DNA of 64,000 nt. It comes from Gammaproteobacteria bacterium (GTDB lineage Bacteria > Pseudomonadota > Gammaproteobacteria > JAPPPA01). Location of the stretch: the NCBI GenBank assembly GCA_030425645.1, contig JAUHZK010000003.1, forward strand, positions 124,001 to 188,000. Reading direction: 5' to 3'. This document shows positions 25,924 to 36,300 of the stretch, one piece after another. The number at the start of each line of letters is the position of its first letter. Positions within the stretch are counted from its first letter, which is position 1. The notes beneath the pieces were generated by a model, which had not been told where the DNA came from, ran no database searches, and saw nothing but the letters and a program-made list of their open reading frames with translations. The translations under genes were made by a program, and so were the position numbers.

Positions 25924-27543
25924 CTACTCAGCCGGCAGGCCGTAGTACTTCTGATAATGCTGCTGATAGGCGGCTAGCTCATCACGCCAGCGTGACTTAT
26001 CCCAGCTCAGCTCTTCAGCACAAATTTTTTCTAGCTGCGGCCACAACACTCGCGCCCCCTCCGGCAGCAGCATGCCGACTCGCGTGCGCCGCAGTAGAAT
26101 ATCAGCCAAGGTCTCGACCATTTCCGCCCGTGTCGCCCAGCGAAGTTCGACTAAGCAAGTATGCGTACCTTCAATCAGCTCCAACTCACCATTCTTGGCC
26201 ACCGCCAACACATCGCGCGCGACATTGCCGTAACGCCCACACAGGCGCTGCCAAACTCGATTTTTTAAACCTTCATGACGCGGTTGCTGAAAATCCACGG
26301 CAGCCACAATAGGCTGGTCGCTACGAAATTTAGGCACAGCCAAGCCGGCGTCCAGCAACTGCTTGCGCGCCTTGTTCAAGGCATCCACCGCAGTCAGGCG
26401 GAAGGTGGTCAACTTGCCGCCGGTCACGGTAATCAGTCCATTTTCCTGCCAAACTTCATGGTGCCGCGGCGCCTCAGTTGAATCATCGGTGCCATCATCA
26501 ACTAGCGGTCGTACGCCTGAATAACTACAAATAATGTCGTCGGTAGTAAGCGCCGCCTCTGGGAATACCCGGTTGGCTCCTTGCAGAATCAAATCCAACT
26601 CCGCTTGGGACATGACAGCGTCTTCGGACAAAGAGCCATCATGTTCCATATCGGTAATCCCGATCACGGTAGCCCCCTCCCAAGGGTAAACAAACATCGG
26701 CCGCTTACCGTCAATGGGGTCGGCGTAACTCACTGAATAATTCAGTGGCAAACGCTGGTGAGGAATAATGATATGAGACCCGCGAACCGGACGGATCTTA
26801 GCTTGCCCGCCTAGCTGCGAGCGCAGGCTATCTACCTGCACGCCAGTTGCGTTAATGACTACCGAGGCTTTTACTTCTAGATGCTGACCTAGAATGCTGT
26901 CGTGCAGCACCGCCCCAACGACCTGTTCTTCACGGCGCAATAGCTTGCCTACGCCACAGCGGTTGAGAGCGTACCCCCCATCGGCGGCGCCCTCTTGCAC
27001 CATGCGGAAGACTAAACGGCTATCGTCGGTAGCCGCGTCTTGGTACATATAGCCCTTATCAAGCCCGGCGCGACGCAGATATGGGGTCCGTTGCGCGCTT
27101 TCAGCCGCACTCAAGTATTGGCGAGTCCGTTTGCCGGCCACCAGGTCGTACAACCACAGGCCCGCTTTCATTTCCCAAGCTTTCGGCTTTTCGCCCTCGT
27201 AACGGGCGTACATAAATAGTGCCGGATTCACGAGGCCGGGGGCTTCGGCAGACAAACGCTCACGCTCTTTGACCGAGTCACGCGTTAAACCGAATTGGTA
27301 CTGCGACAAGTAGCGCAGGCCGCCATGCACCATCTTTGAGGAACGGCTAGAAGTACCGGAGGCGAAATCAGCCTGCTCAACCAGCAGCACCCGCAAACCG
27401 GCCCTGGCCGCTTCGCGAAAAACACCGACACCGGTAATGCCGCCACCAACCACCAACACGTCTACCTGTGGATTGGCCTGCAATTGCGACCACATCCGCG
27501 CACGCCAACCCTTGGAGCCCATCGCTGTCTGCGCTGTTGTCAT
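25924..27543 (-). CDS. GlpD-like FAD-dependent glycerol-3-phosphate dehydrogenase/oxidase
   Basis: 539 residues. FAD-binding GGGITGVGVFREAARAG near residue 34, then FASGTSSRSSKMVHGGLRYL, typical of GlpD, and the DAO fold. The C-terminal DAO_C-like region is about 120 residues. It oxidises sn-glycerol-3-phosphate (or an analogue) to dihydroxyacetone phosphate and passes electrons to quinone. Its ATG overlaps the upstream oxidase stop (TAATG) and the kinase follows at 20 nt, so the three enzymes are co-expressed. It could be the ordinary glpD or a paralogue dedicated to this pathway. Confidence 0.9.
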   Translation of the reverse strand: MTTAQTAMGSKGWRARMWSQLQANPQVDVLVVGGGITGVGVFREAARAGLRVLLVEQADFASGTSSRSSKMVHGGLRYLSQYQFGLTRDSVKERERLSAEAPGLVNPALFMYARYEGEKPKAWEMKAGLWLYDLVAGKRTRQYLSAAESAQRTPYLRRAGLDKGYMYQDAATDDSRLVFRMVQEGAADGGYALNRCGVGKLLRREEQVVGAVLHDSILGQHLEVKASVVINATGVQVDSLRSQLGGQAKIRPVRGSHIIIPHQRLPLNYSVSYADPIDGKRPMFVYPWEGATVIGITDMEHDGSLSEDAVMSQAELDLILQGANRVFPEAALTTDDIICSYSGVRPLVDDGTDDSTEAPRHHEVWQENGLITVTGGKLTTFRLTAVDALNKARKQLLDAGLAVPKFRSDQPIVAAVDFQQPRHEGLKNRVWQRLCGRYGNVARDVLAVAKNGELELIEGTHTCLVELRWATRAEMVETLADILLRRTRVGMLLPEGARVLWPQLEKICAEELSWDKSRWRDELAAYQQHYQKYYGLPAE

Positions 27544-29159
27544 TAGTCGACCAAAATTTCCGGGTTCATCATTTCATCAGGGTCAAAGCTATTGACCAAG
27601 GCCTTAATACCGTCAATGCCTAATTGGCCACCCTTTTCTGCCGCTAGCCACGGCTTGTGGTCGCGCCCGACACCATGTTGGTGCGACATGGTGCCGCCGT
27701 ATTCAACAATGCATTCAGAGACAACAGATTTGAAGGCTTTCCAACGCGCCAAAGTCTCTTCAGGGGTATCCGCTAGGCGGAAAATACAACTGGTGTAAAC
27801 CGTGCTGCCCTGACGATAAACATGCGACAAATGCGCAAACACCAAGGCTTTCTCACCAAAGCCTTCAAACACCTTTTCGGCGCGTGTTTGTACATCACGC
27901 ATATAAGGTTCAACCTTATTCCAATCCAGCGCTGTCTCGAAAGTGTCGATCCCGTAACCGGCATCCCACATGCCATTACGGATATAGGCGCCTTTAAAGC
28001 GCTTTTCAGCCCAGGCTTTACCAAACACCGTGCCGGTATTAACGCCACCGTGCTTTTTAAGAATAGCCATTACATCGCGCTTAACGCGTTTGCATTGTGT
28101 TTTGCCGCCGGTAAGGCCAAACAGCATGTAACACATACCGTCTTTAATGCCGCGCATAGCGAGATAACGCTTCAGCCATTTAATTTCAGTCGGGCGTCCG
28201 GCCAAGGCTAGGTGGCTCACGGTTTCGTTTTCGTTCGATAAACGCAACATAGAAACATCTAAGCGGCGCTGTCCAACTTCACGCACTGCCGCTTCGCCTT
28301 GTTCCCAAGTCGGGAAGAACACACCGTAGAAAGACTCATGCTCAGGGTATTGCTGAACACGCGCTTTAACCTCGGTAATCACGCCAACACGGCCTTCGGT
28401 CCCCATAAACAGCTCACGCGGGTCATTACCAGCGCCGGTAGCCGGAATTGTCGGAATTTCCCAAGTACCTTTAGGCGTCTCTACGCGACCACCCGCAAAA
28501 ATGCCTTCAATACGGCCGTAGCGATAGGACTGCTGACCGGAGGAACGGGTCGCCGCCCAACCGCCGATCGTTGAATATTCCCAACTTTGAGGCAAGTGCC
28601 CCAAAATATAACCACGGTCTTTCAGCTGCTGCTCCAAAACCGGACCCGGCGCACCCGCCTGAATGGTCGCCAACATCGACATTTCGTCGATATCGAGCAC
28701 TTTGTTCATGCGCGACATATCCAGCGACAAAACCGGCTTACCCTTAGCTTCTGGTGTCAGACCGCTGACAACAGATGTGCCGCCACCCCAAGGAATAACG
28801 GCAACGCCATTTTCAGCCGCCCAAGTCAGCAGCTCACGCACCTGCTCGTTGGTCTCTGGGTAGGCAACGCCGTCGGGGAAGGAATCAATTAAACCGCAGC
28901 GTTTCTGAATCCAATCAGGAAAGCTTTCGCCACGGGCATGGCGCAGGCGCTGCTCAGCATCGGTTGTGACTAACTCATGCGCTGGCAGGCGGCTAGCGGG
29001 CACGGCCGCTAAACTTTCTTCAAAGCCAGCATCAGTCGGTGGCGTTGTGGAACCAATTCGCTCGGCAAATAATTCAGCGGCATGAGCCGACAACGGCACA
29101 TCAATGTTTTGTTCGCCCCAGCCATTCCAGCGGCGGCTACGGATATCAGGTGTCTGCAT
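27543..29159 (-). CDS. FAD-linked oxidase, alkyldihydroxyacetonephosphate synthase-like
   Basis: 538 residues. WNGWG near the N-terminus, the VAO-type FAD-binding WGGGTSVVSG, SLDMSRMN, GHLPQSWEYSTIGGW and the C-terminal SHQHGVGRDHKPWL all line up with alkyl-DHAP synthase (AGPS), which replaces the acyl chain of acyl-DHAP by a fatty alcohol to make ether lipids. This is much closer than D-lactate or glycolate oxidases. The HHH of the eukaryotic enzyme is HQH here. First gene of an operon with a GlpD-like and FGGY kinase. GGAG lies 8 nt before the ATG. Ether-lipid synthesis or breakdown is plausible but not shown. Confidence 0.85.
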   Translation of the reverse strand: MQTPDIRSRRWNGWGEQNIDVPLSAHAAELFAERIGSTTPPTDAGFEESLAAVPASRLPAHELVTTDAEQRLRHARGESFPDWIQKRCGLIDSFPDGVAYPETNEQVRELLTWAAENGVAVIPWGGGTSVVSGLTPEAKGKPVLSLDMSRMNKVLDIDEMSMLATIQAGAPGPVLEQQLKDRGYILGHLPQSWEYSTIGGWAATRSSGQQSYRYGRIEGIFAGGRVETPKGTWEIPTIPATGAGNDPRELFMGTEGRVGVITEVKARVQQYPEHESFYGVFFPTWEQGEAAVREVGQRRLDVSMLRLSNENETVSHLALAGRPTEIKWLKRYLAMRGIKDGMCYMLFGLTGGKTQCKRVKRDVMAILKKHGGVNTGTVFGKAWAEKRFKGAYIRNGMWDAGYGIDTFETALDWNKVEPYMRDVQTRAEKVFEGFGEKALVFAHLSHVYRQGSTVYTSCIFRLADTPEETLARWKAFKSVVSECIVEYGGTMSHQHGVGRDHKPWLAAEKGGQLGIDGIKALVNSFDPDEMMNPEILVD

Positions 29160-29256
29160 GTGAAGTCTCCGACAGGTAATCGCTCATAGTAAAACAAGCT
29201 AACCCTCTGAGTTTTGACAGTTTCAGTCAAGGCGTCGGCGCGCCTCTAAGTTCGGC

Positions 29257-30483
29257 TTAGCCGTAATTGCGCTCGATGTAAGCTTCAACGATGGCCTGAA
29301 ATTCTTCGGCGATGTGATCACCTTTCAGCGTCACCGTTTTTTCACCATCTTCATAAACAGGCGCCACCGGGCGCTCACCCGTACCGGGCAAGCTAATACC
29401 AATATTCGCCATCTTGCTTTCGCCGGGGCCATTCACAACACAACCCATCACCGCCACCGTCATATCTTCAACGCCGGCATATTGACGCCGCCAGTTAGGC
29501 ATTTCGCGGCGGATATAGGCTTGAATATCTTGCGCCAGCTCCTGAAAGAACGTGCTAGTCGTGCGGCCACAGCCAGGGCAGGCCGTCACCATTGGCGAGA
29601 ACGAGCGAAAGCCCATGGTTTGCAGCAGCTCTTGGGCCACCACCACTTCTTGAGTGCGCGAACCACCCGGGTCTGGCGTTAACGACACGCGGATAGTGTC
29701 ACCAATACCCTGTTGCATTAACACGCCCAGCGCCGCGCTCGAAGCGACAATGCCTTTACTGCCCATGCCAGCTTCGGTTAAACCAACGTGCAAGGCATAG
29801 TTACTACGAGAAGCTAGCTCCTCATAAACGGCGATCACTTCCTGAACGTCGCTCATTTTTACCGACAGCACGATTTTGTCTTGCGGCAAACCCAATTGCT
29901 CGGCCGCCGCCGCGCTGTCTAAGGCCGAACGCACCATGGCTTCACGGAAGATGACTTTTGCGTCTAGCGGTTTGGCCAACTTGGCATTGTCGTCCATTAA
30001 TTTTGTCAGCAGCGCCGCATCTAGACTGCCGGCATTGACACCAATACGCACCGGTTTGTTATAGCGACAAGCCACTTCGATCATGGTCGCAAACTGGCTG
30101 TCTTTTTTACTGCCTTTACCCACATTACCGGGGTTAATTCGAAACTTCGCCAAGGCCTCTGCACAAGAAGGCACTTCGGTGAGCAATTTATGGCCATTAA
30201 AGTGAAAGTCGCCGATCAGTGGCACATCGCAACCCAATGCATCCAAACGCTCACGCAAAGGCGCAACCTGTTTAGCGGCAGCAATGTTATTAACGGTAAT
30301 ACGCACCAGCTGCGAGCCGGCCTGCCACAGATCGAAAACCTGTTGAGTCGTCGCTTCCAAGTCCGCGGTGTCGGTATTGGTCATCGACTGCACCACCACC
30401 GGCGCCGAACCACCAATAACAACGTCACCAACGGCTACACCAACGGTTTGTTTGCGGGCTTGACGAGAAAAGTGGCTAGACAT
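29257..30483 (-). CDS. ispG: 4-hydroxy-3-methylbut-2-en-1-yl diphosphate synthase
   Basis: 408 residues. It performs the penultimate step of the MEP isoprenoid pathway, reducing MEcPP to HMBPP with a 4Fe-4S cluster. N-terminal TIM barrel with [14 protein letters not shown] and [10 protein letters not shown]-terminal cluster domain with cysteines in TACPGCGR and [12 protein letters not shown], the last motif also supplying the glutamate ligand. Length and motifs are full. Stands alone between the ether-lipid-like operon and an unknown small gene. Confidence 0.97.
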   Translation of the reverse strand: MSSHFSRQARKQTVGVAVGDVVIGGSAPVVVQSMTNTDTADLEATTQQVFDLWQAGSQLVRITVNNIAAAKQVAPLRERLDALGCDVPLIGDFHFNGHKLLTEVPSCAEALAKFRINPGNVGKGSKKDSQFATMIEVACRYNKPVRIGVNAGSLDAALLTKLMDDNAKLAKPLDAKVIFREAMVRSALDSAAAAEQLGLPQDKIVLSVKMSDVQEVIAVYEELASRSNYALHVGLTEAGMGSKGIVASSAALGVLMQQGIGDTIRVSLTPDPGGSRTQEVVVAQELLQTMGFRSFSPMVTACPGCGRTTSTFFQELAQDIQAYIRREMPNWRRQYAGVEDMTVAVMGCVVNGPGESKMANIGISLPGTGERPVAPVYEDGEKTVTLKGDHIAEEFQAIVEAYIERNYG

Positions 30484-30557
30484 GGCGTGGCTATAAACTG
30501 AGATTAAGAGCGGGTAATTATATCGCTGCCACCCTAACAGCGCGCATAAATAGCGTG

Positions 30558-30818
30558 CTATTTACTCTTTGGCTCCGGCTTGTCACCGGCTTTCATATAG
30601 CGCACTGGCGTTTGAAAAATATCGACCAACATTGATGGACGCAGGGTCGCAGCCTTTAACACGGCTCCATACAACAGGCTCGCACCCTCATGTCGAACTT
30701 TCAGCGCCGCTTCTACAAACGGCATCTCCAAGTCCTCCACCAAGGTCACTTGGCCGTACTGCTCGCCGAAATCTACGACGACCGTCAGCTCAACATTAAC
30801 GTCTTCTCGCTTTGCCAT
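30558..30818 (-). CDS. Small conserved-looking hypothetical protein
   Basis: 86 residues, soluble, no signal peptide. I do not recognise it. The sequence has a beta-strand-rich start ([20 protein letters not shown]) and ends in a charged tail ([11 protein letters not shown]). Codon use looks like the surrounding genes, and the frame is open over the full length while the opposite strand offers only a poor alternative. It lies 74 nt upstream of ispG on the same strand and could share its promoter. Confidence 0.55.
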   Translation of the reverse strand: MAKREDVNVELTVVVDFGEQYGQVTLVEDLEMPFVEAALKVRHEGASLLYGAVLKAATLRPSMLVDIFQTPVRYMKAGDKPEPKSK

Positions 30819-30914
30819 GCTGGCAATCTACCACGCAAGCCGCTGAGCGACTAGCTTTCTGACGCCGCCCCAAGACAAGGCTATAATGGCAAACCATTAC
30901 TTTGGAGGATGCTC

Positions 30915-31247
30915 ATGAACAATGCCCTAATCATTCTGCTCACTGCATTGCTTTCGAGCGTTCTCACCCTTGGGATCTTAGCGCTGGTCGCGCGCCGCAT
31001 GATCTTGCCAAAACTGAAGACATGGATGCAGCAAGAGATGCTGCCTGAATTCCGCGCCCAAGTGAAAAATGGCGCCATCGACTCTGGCGAAACCCTGCTA
31101 CCGCAATTTCGGGAAAACGTACGCGAAGGCTTTAACGATGCCATCCGTGATCAAATGGCCGGGCAGATGTTTGAAGACGCCGCCAAATCAGTCGCCAAAA
31201 AGATGGAAACTGGGCTCGGTGCCATCTGGGGCAAACGCAGCGATTAG
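30915..31247 (+). CDS. Small membrane-anchored hypothetical protein
   Basis: About 110 residues. The start at 30915 is preferred because GGAGG (30904-30908) lies 6 nt upstream. The ATG at 30909 directly abuts the GGAGG. One N-terminal transmembrane helix (ALIILLTALLSSVLTLGILALV within residues 4-25) is followed by a charged, amphipathic helical tail of ~80 residues rich in QF/EN/GF repeats. No domain recognised. Its stop is 7 nt from the convergent PadR gene. Confidence 0.7.
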   Translation: MNNALIILLTALLSSVLTLGILALVARRMILPKLKTWMQQEMLPEFRAQVKNGAIDSGETLLPQFRENVREGFNDAIRDQMAGQMFEDAAKSVAKKMETGLGAIWGKRSD

Positions 31248-31254
31248 TGCCTAA

Positions 31255-31788
31255 CTAGCGGCGAGCAGCAGGATTCATTCCCTTCCGATCTAGGTGCTGG
31301 CGTTGCTGCTGTAAAAAATCAATTAAGGCCGTGGTGCTCACTAGAGAATAGCGGCGACTAAATTCCGCACCCGTTGACGCTACCGCCTGCTCCGCTAGCT
31401 CCAAGGTATCCCTGAGCTGTTCTAACTCAGACAAATGCACCTCTAAGGCATCACGCACACTCTCCGGCGGCAGCCACTCAGAAAAGTGCATCATCGCTAG
31501 AAATTCAGAACGCACCTTATGGCGCGGCACCGTGTTTTCTAGGGCACTCTGGAAGGCGTGACGCCCTGCCGCAGTGATGCGGTACAACTTTTTATCAGGC
31601 AAGCGCTCCTGCTCAAGCCGCTCAACCTCGACGTACCGAAGCTCCAACAAGCGAGACAACGCTGGATAAATAGAGCCGTAACCGGCCACAAAAAAATGCT
31701 TGAAAGAGGATTCAAAGTGCTTCTTTATGTCGTAGCCCGAAGCGGGGCCGGAACTTAACACTCCAAGGCAAAGGTGCTTAACGTCCAT
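31255..31788 (-). CDS. PadR-family transcriptional regulator
   Basis: 177 residues. The N-terminal winged helix (~1-85) has VLSSGPASGYDIKKHFE and SIYPALSRLLELRYV followed by LYRITAAGR, the PadR signature. The C-terminal ~90 residues form the dimerising coiled coil of the Vir/AphA-like subgroup. PadR proteins repress genes for stress or phenolic-acid response, usually next to themselves. Here no divergent target is evident, so the regulon is unknown. Confidence 0.9.
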   Translation of the reverse strand: MDVKHLCLGVLSSGPASGYDIKKHFESSFKHFFVAGYGSIYPALSRLLELRYVEVERLEQERLPDKKLYRITAAGRHAFQSALENTVPRHKVRSEFLAMMHFSEWLPPESVRDALEVHLSELEQLRDTLELAEQAVASTGAEFSRRYSLVSTTALIDFLQQQRQHLDRKGMNPAARR

Positions 31789-31903
31789 GTCAAATAGCTG
31801 ACCAGTCTTATTTACCGTTTGTTCAATTATGGCAGCGGATACGCAACATTGTCTACAACTTATCCAACTAACACCCCAACAAAAAAAATCTCGCCTTAGG
31901 GTG

Positions 31904-31931
31904 TTGACAGATAGCTGATAGACCGTAAAAT
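31904..31931 (+). promoter_or_regulatory. Sigma-70 promoter of tRNA-Ala/tRNA-Glu
   Basis: TTGACA at 31904-31909 and TAAAAT at 31926-31931 with a 16-nt spacer, then a GC-rich discriminator (GCGCGCC) before tRNA-Ala. GC-rich discriminators are typical of stringently controlled stable-RNA promoters. Confidence 0.8.
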
Positions 31932-31947
31932 GCGCGCCTCCCTTGCA

Positions 31948-32023
<76 letters not shown>

Positions 32024-32061
32024 AATAACCAACTTCCTAGGCAAGTGTTGGTTTACTCGGT

Positions 32062-32137
32062 GTCCCGTTCGTCTAGAGGCCTAGGACTCCAGGTTTTCAT
32101 CCTGGCAACAGGGGTTCGACTCCCCTACGGGACGCCA
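32062..32137 (+). tRNA. tRNA-Glu (anticodon TTC)
   Basis: 76 nt with CCA encoded. Acceptor GTCCCGT/ACGGGAC, anticodon stem CCAGG/CCTGG with loop TTTTCAT, T-arm GGGG...CCCC with TTCGACT. It lies 38 nt after tRNA-Ala and is probably co-transcribed with it. Confidence 0.98.
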
Positions 32138-32143
32138 CTCTTT

Positions 32144-32171
32144 AAAAAGCTTACTTCGGTAAGCTTTTTTT
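32144..32171 (+). terminator. Terminator after tRNA-Glu
   Basis: AAAAAGCTTAC/GTAAGCTTTTT stem with a TTCG tetraloop and a following T-run. Confidence 0.9.
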
Positions 32172-32216
32172 ATGCCCGCAACAAAAGTGGGTCTTGAAAA
32201 TAAGCCCGTCAAAAAT

Positions 32217-32254
32217 AAAAAGGCCGATGAGATAACTCATCGGCCTTTTGTTTT
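32217..32254 (-). terminator. Terminator after the thioesterase gene (symmetric)
   Basis: AAAGGCCGATGAG stem with ATAA loop and flanking A and T runs. It serves the minus-strand gene ending at 32275 and can also act as a second stop for the tRNAs. Confidence 0.85.
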
Positions 32255-32274
32255 AGTCCACCAGCCAGACGGCG

Positions 32275-32712
32275 CTAGCAGGATCGGCACTCCAGCTTAT
32301 TGATACGTGCACGCACGGCGTCAGGTATATCGGCGCGACAGTTATTACGGTAATCAAAGCTAACAATCTTGCCGGTGCCCTCTGCAGCTACTCGACCCGC
32401 TTTCTCACTCCACACCAGATAGTGCATGCTAAGTTCGTTGTCACCCATTTCTTTTACCCGAGCAGCCAACTTCAGCTGATCCGGAAAGGTCACCGGAAAC
32501 TTATACTTGCACTCCGTGTGCGCCAGAATCGGGCCTATGCCGGTTTTCTCAATTTCTTGCAGGTATTGGATTTGTTCGAAATAAGCGATTCGTGCATCTT
32601 CAAAGAAACGAAAATAAACAACATTATTGACGTGATTAAAGGCATCCATTTGCCCCCACGCCACCGGCATATCGATCACAATTGGAAATTCTTCTAACAC
32701 CGCAATAGTCAT
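32275..32712 (-). CDS. Hotdog-fold acyl-CoA thioesterase (4-hydroxybenzoyl-CoA thioesterase/YbgC-like)
   Basis: 145 residues, a single hotdog domain. WGQMDAFNHVNNVVYFRFFEDAR has the catalytic-aspartate position and the NHVNN-x-Y pattern of this thioesterase family, followed by the second half with VSFDYRNN. It hydrolyses acyl-CoA or acyl-ACP thioesters in the cytoplasm. Stands alone between a terminator and tRNA-Arg. Confidence 0.85.
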   Translation of the reverse strand: MTIAVLEEFPIVIDMPVAWGQMDAFNHVNNVVYFRFFEDARIAYFEQIQYLQEIEKTGIGPILAHTECKYKFPVTFPDQLKLAARVKEMGDNELSMHYLVWSEKAGRVAAEGTGKIVSFDYRNNCRADIPDAVRARINKLECRSC

Positions 32713-32727
32713 TTTTTATCTCAAAAG

Positions 32728-32804
32728 TGGCGTCCCAGAGAGGAGTCGAACCTCCGACCTGCCGCTTAGGAGGCGGCTGCTCTATCCAGCTGAGCTACTG
32801 GGAC
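32728..32804 (-). tRNA. tRNA-Arg (anticodon CCT)
   Basis: 77 nt including CCA. Acceptor GTCCCAG with CTGGGAC, anticodon stem GCCGC/GCGGC with loop CTCCTAA. Reads AGG, a rare codon in this genome's core genes. The 3' end lies 16 nt from the thioesterase start, so tRNA processing and the thioesterase mRNA may be linked. Confidence 0.97.
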
Positions 32805-32853
32805 AAAAGTGTTTTCAACTTAGCTTGGCGAGCCGTTGGCTACAGCGCCGCCA

Positions 32854-33378
32854 TCAAGTGCCGAGCGATTCTAGCAAAGCTTTTTGCCAACACTGATACA
32901 AATCCTCGGAAAACGCACAAAGCCATATCGCCTCCAAACCACAATCCGCATTCGCGGCTAAAAAGCCCTGAATGGTCCACACTGAAACCTCACAGGCTTG
33001 GTCCATTGGATAGCCATAAACGCCACAAGAAATCGCCGGAAAAGCGATTGAGCGACATTGATGCACGACTGCCTCGGACAAGCATTCACGATAGCAACTT
33101 GCCAGCAAGGCCGACTCATTCGCTAGACCGTCCTGCCAGACTGGGCCCACGGTATGAATAATATGGCGACTCGGCAAACGGTACGCTGCTGTGGTTTTAG
33201 CGGCGCCGGTTTCACAACCTTGCAGAGTTCTACATTCGGTCAACAAGTCTGGGCCGGCAGCTCGGTGAATAGCACCATCAACGCCGCCACCGCCCATCAG
33301 GCTGTTATTGGCGGCGTTAACAATTGCGTCAACCGCCAACTCGGTGATATCCGCTTGAACCACTTCAATGCGAGTCAT
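32854..33378 (-). CDS. Macrodomain protein, O-acetyl-ADP-ribose deacetylase-like
   Basis: About 174 residues. [35 protein letters not shown] and HTVGPVW are the ADP-ribose-binding signature of the MacroD/YmdB class, which removes ADP-ribose from proteins or deacetylates O-acetyl-ADP-ribose. The ATG at 33378 lies one base after the stop of the AddA-like gene (TGA-T-ATG), which argues for translational coupling. A TTG at 33390 would overlap. Genomic pairing with a break-repair nuclease is notable. Confidence 0.9.
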   Translation of the reverse strand: MTRIEVVQADITELAVDAIVNAANNSLMGGGGVDGAIHRAAGPDLLTECRTLQGCETGAAKTTAAYRLPSRHIIHTVGPVWQDGLANESALLASCYRECLSEAVVHQCRSIAFPAISCGVYGYPMDQACEVSVWTIQGFLAANADCGLEAIWLCAFSEDLYQCWQKALLESLGT

Positions 33379-33379
33379 A

Positions 33380-36300
33380 TCAAGCCGCAACGTAGTCCCA
33401 AGCGACCATGCGCTTTAACAATGGCAAATACAGGGCTAGCCGAATAGGACGCGTCTCAAATTTGGCATAAATATCACCGTAACGTTGTAACTGATCCGCA
33501 TAGCGTTCTTTTTCAGCAGCTAAAAAGCCCTCAACGTCACCACCCTCGTGACCGCCGGTTTTGTAATCCACAATCCAGCGCACACCATCATCAACAAAGC
33601 TTCGATCAACAATCGAATGACGCAACTGACCACCGTCATCGACATGACTAAATGCCTGCTCGCACACAGCCTCTGCGTGATCTTTTAGAACCCATTGCCC
33701 GGTTTCATCCTCTAAGGCATTCAGCAGACCGCGCTCAACGCGCCCCACCGCGCTGTCCAATATGTCGCCGCTCAATCCTTGCTGTTGCAAGCTCGAACGC
33801 ACAGCAACCGCGATACGCGACCACTCACCGGCCGCTAAACGTTGCTGCCAAACCGGTAAACCCTGCTCTGCTACGGCCTGCAAGAGGCCATGCAAAACCG
33901 TACCGATCAGCATCGCTGCTGGACTTGCCCATTCAAATTCCAAGCTGTCAGCTTGCCTGGCTTCGATTATCTCAGGGGCATCCCAGACCACTGCACGAGG
34001 CACTACCGGCGCCGTCGCATCGGCGGCTTTTCGATACAACACTGGCGCTGCTACGACAGCCTCAGGAGCCTCTATTGAATCATCCGCTTCTGGCAACACA
34101 ATCCGCCCCGAAAGGCCGTCCCATAACGCCGAAATCAACGCCCCCGCTGGTGGCTTAATCTGGCGTTTAGCGTTCTCAGCTAAGCTCGCAAAGAGATGTA
34201 AACGCTGCTTGGCGCGGGTTGCGGCCACATATAAAAGCCGCACTGATTCATAACGCGCTTTATCAGCGTTGAGCTCCTGTAGCCACTGATAAATACTGCC
34301 ACGGCGTTCTTCGCGGCTACGGCCGGTAACCGGTGCCAACAACACATGCTCGCCCGAATCCAGCGTTAAAGTTTCCAAATTCAACAGCGGCGCATCATCG
34401 GCGCGGGTGCCTTTATGCAAACTCGGCAGCAGCACCACATCAAACTGCAGCCCCTTGGACTTGTGCATGGTCATGACGTCAATTTTGCAGTCGGCATGAT
34501 TTGCCGGCGGCGCGTATAGGCTGGCAACCGCGCGCTCCAAGTCAGCCACACTGTCGAGCTGCCCTAAGCAACGGCCGCTATCTTCCAATGCGGCCAGGGT
34601 ACGAAAATAAAGCTGTGCGGCCTCAAGGTCATCTGCCGCCAGCAGCGCCGGGCCACCCATGCAGAACCACAGCCGCTCAACCTTGGCCGCAAGGCGAACA
34701 TCCTCTGCCGCCAGACAGCTTAGTAACTGATTTAGCCGCGCCTGACCATCAGTAGATAAACTCGCCAAGCGCTGCCTTATTAAGCTCAACACGCTACTGT
34801 CTTTGTCGCCATCGACTAACAGCAACAGGTCAGCCAACGACAGACCACAATAAGGCGCGCGCAACACCGACAACCATGCCAGCCGGTCAGCAGGCGTCTG
34901 TAGCGCCCGGGTCAGTTGCATTAAATCTGACACCACCGCCTTGCTAGCCAGCGGTTCAAGCTCAACCGCGCGATAAGCAATTCCCTCGGCTCGCAGCGTT
35001 TGTACTACCTCCGCCACATGACTTCGACCACGGCCCAAAATAGCAATACTGCGTACATCCTCATCCGCTAGCGCTTCATGCAGTACCGTTAGCATCTGCT
35101 CCGCTTCTGTTTGCAGCTGCTGTTTATGGCGCAGATGCAGGCTCACCGCTTGCCCCGTTAACGACGGGTGAAAGGCGGCAGAGGCGGCATAGGGAATCGC
35201 ACCGAGCAAAGCATTTTCGAGCTCCGGGAAGGCTCTCTGAAACTGGCCGTTTACCCAATCCACGATGCCGGCCTGTGAGCGGAAGTTAACTTGGAGCCGC
35301 AATGCCGTCAGCGGCAAATCTGGCCCTAAGCCCTGATGCCAAGCTTGTAAAAACAACCCCACATCGGCTTCACGGAAACGGTAGATAGACTGCATTGGGT
35401 CACCCACCGCGAAGAAACTACGGCCGTCACCAACTTGCCAGCCAGCGGTAAGCCGCCGAAACAGCTCAAACTGATTGTGCGAGGTATCTTGCACCTCATC
35501 CGCCAGCACATGACTGATTTTGTAATCTAAGGCCAAGGCCAAATCGGTCGGACTATCAGCCTCACCCAGCGCTGCCAACGCCATTTCCGTGACTTCGGCA
35601 TGGTCGACTTCATTACGCTCGGCAAACAACAGTTTTAACTCAGCCACTGCGGCCTTAAGCAAAGCCGCCATGGCCGGCAATACGGCCAATTCTTGGTCTA
35701 ATTGCTGACCTGATGGCAAACCACGCAGTTTCTGCAACTGCTCGGCAAATTGCGGCGCGCTTTCTTCTAACGCCGCAACCAAATCGGCATGTTGCGCTTT
35801 TAAGGCTTTGCCTTCTACACCCGCCGGAAAACCGATATTTTTATTAAGGCCACGCGCGCTGCGATAGCCACCATCATTAGTTAATAAACACTGCGCCACA
35901 CCCAGCCACAAGGGCAACGCGGCGGCGTTACAATTCCACTGACCATCGGCTTCGTCGGCCATCACATTGCGCCAAGCGTACAACTCAGGCAAGCGCACAT
36001 TATTTTCCAAATTACCGGCAGCGACTGTGCACAGATTAACGATGGCCTGACGCTGCTCGGGGGCTAGCGCTTTCGCAATCTCGGTTAAAGCCTGTTCGGT
36101 AACCGCAGCCACCACTTGCTCGAAATAGTCCGCCGGGGCAACCGAGTCTGCGCCTGCCGCCAAATGCCGCAGCCACTGATCACGTTTACCCAACATGGTT
36201 GCCAAGAGATCAATGGCACGAGAGAAACGGCCGTCCAAATGCACCAGCACGGCCTTACCCGCCTCATGCAACTCGCGTTCACTGGTCGACAGCGCCTCTC

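Noticed and set aside
32728-32804. tRNA-Arg(CCT) as the attachment site of the defence island
   Set aside because: The tRNA lies 22 kb from the island, is intact and has no integrase or duplicated 3' end near it. The island's visible edge is in greB.
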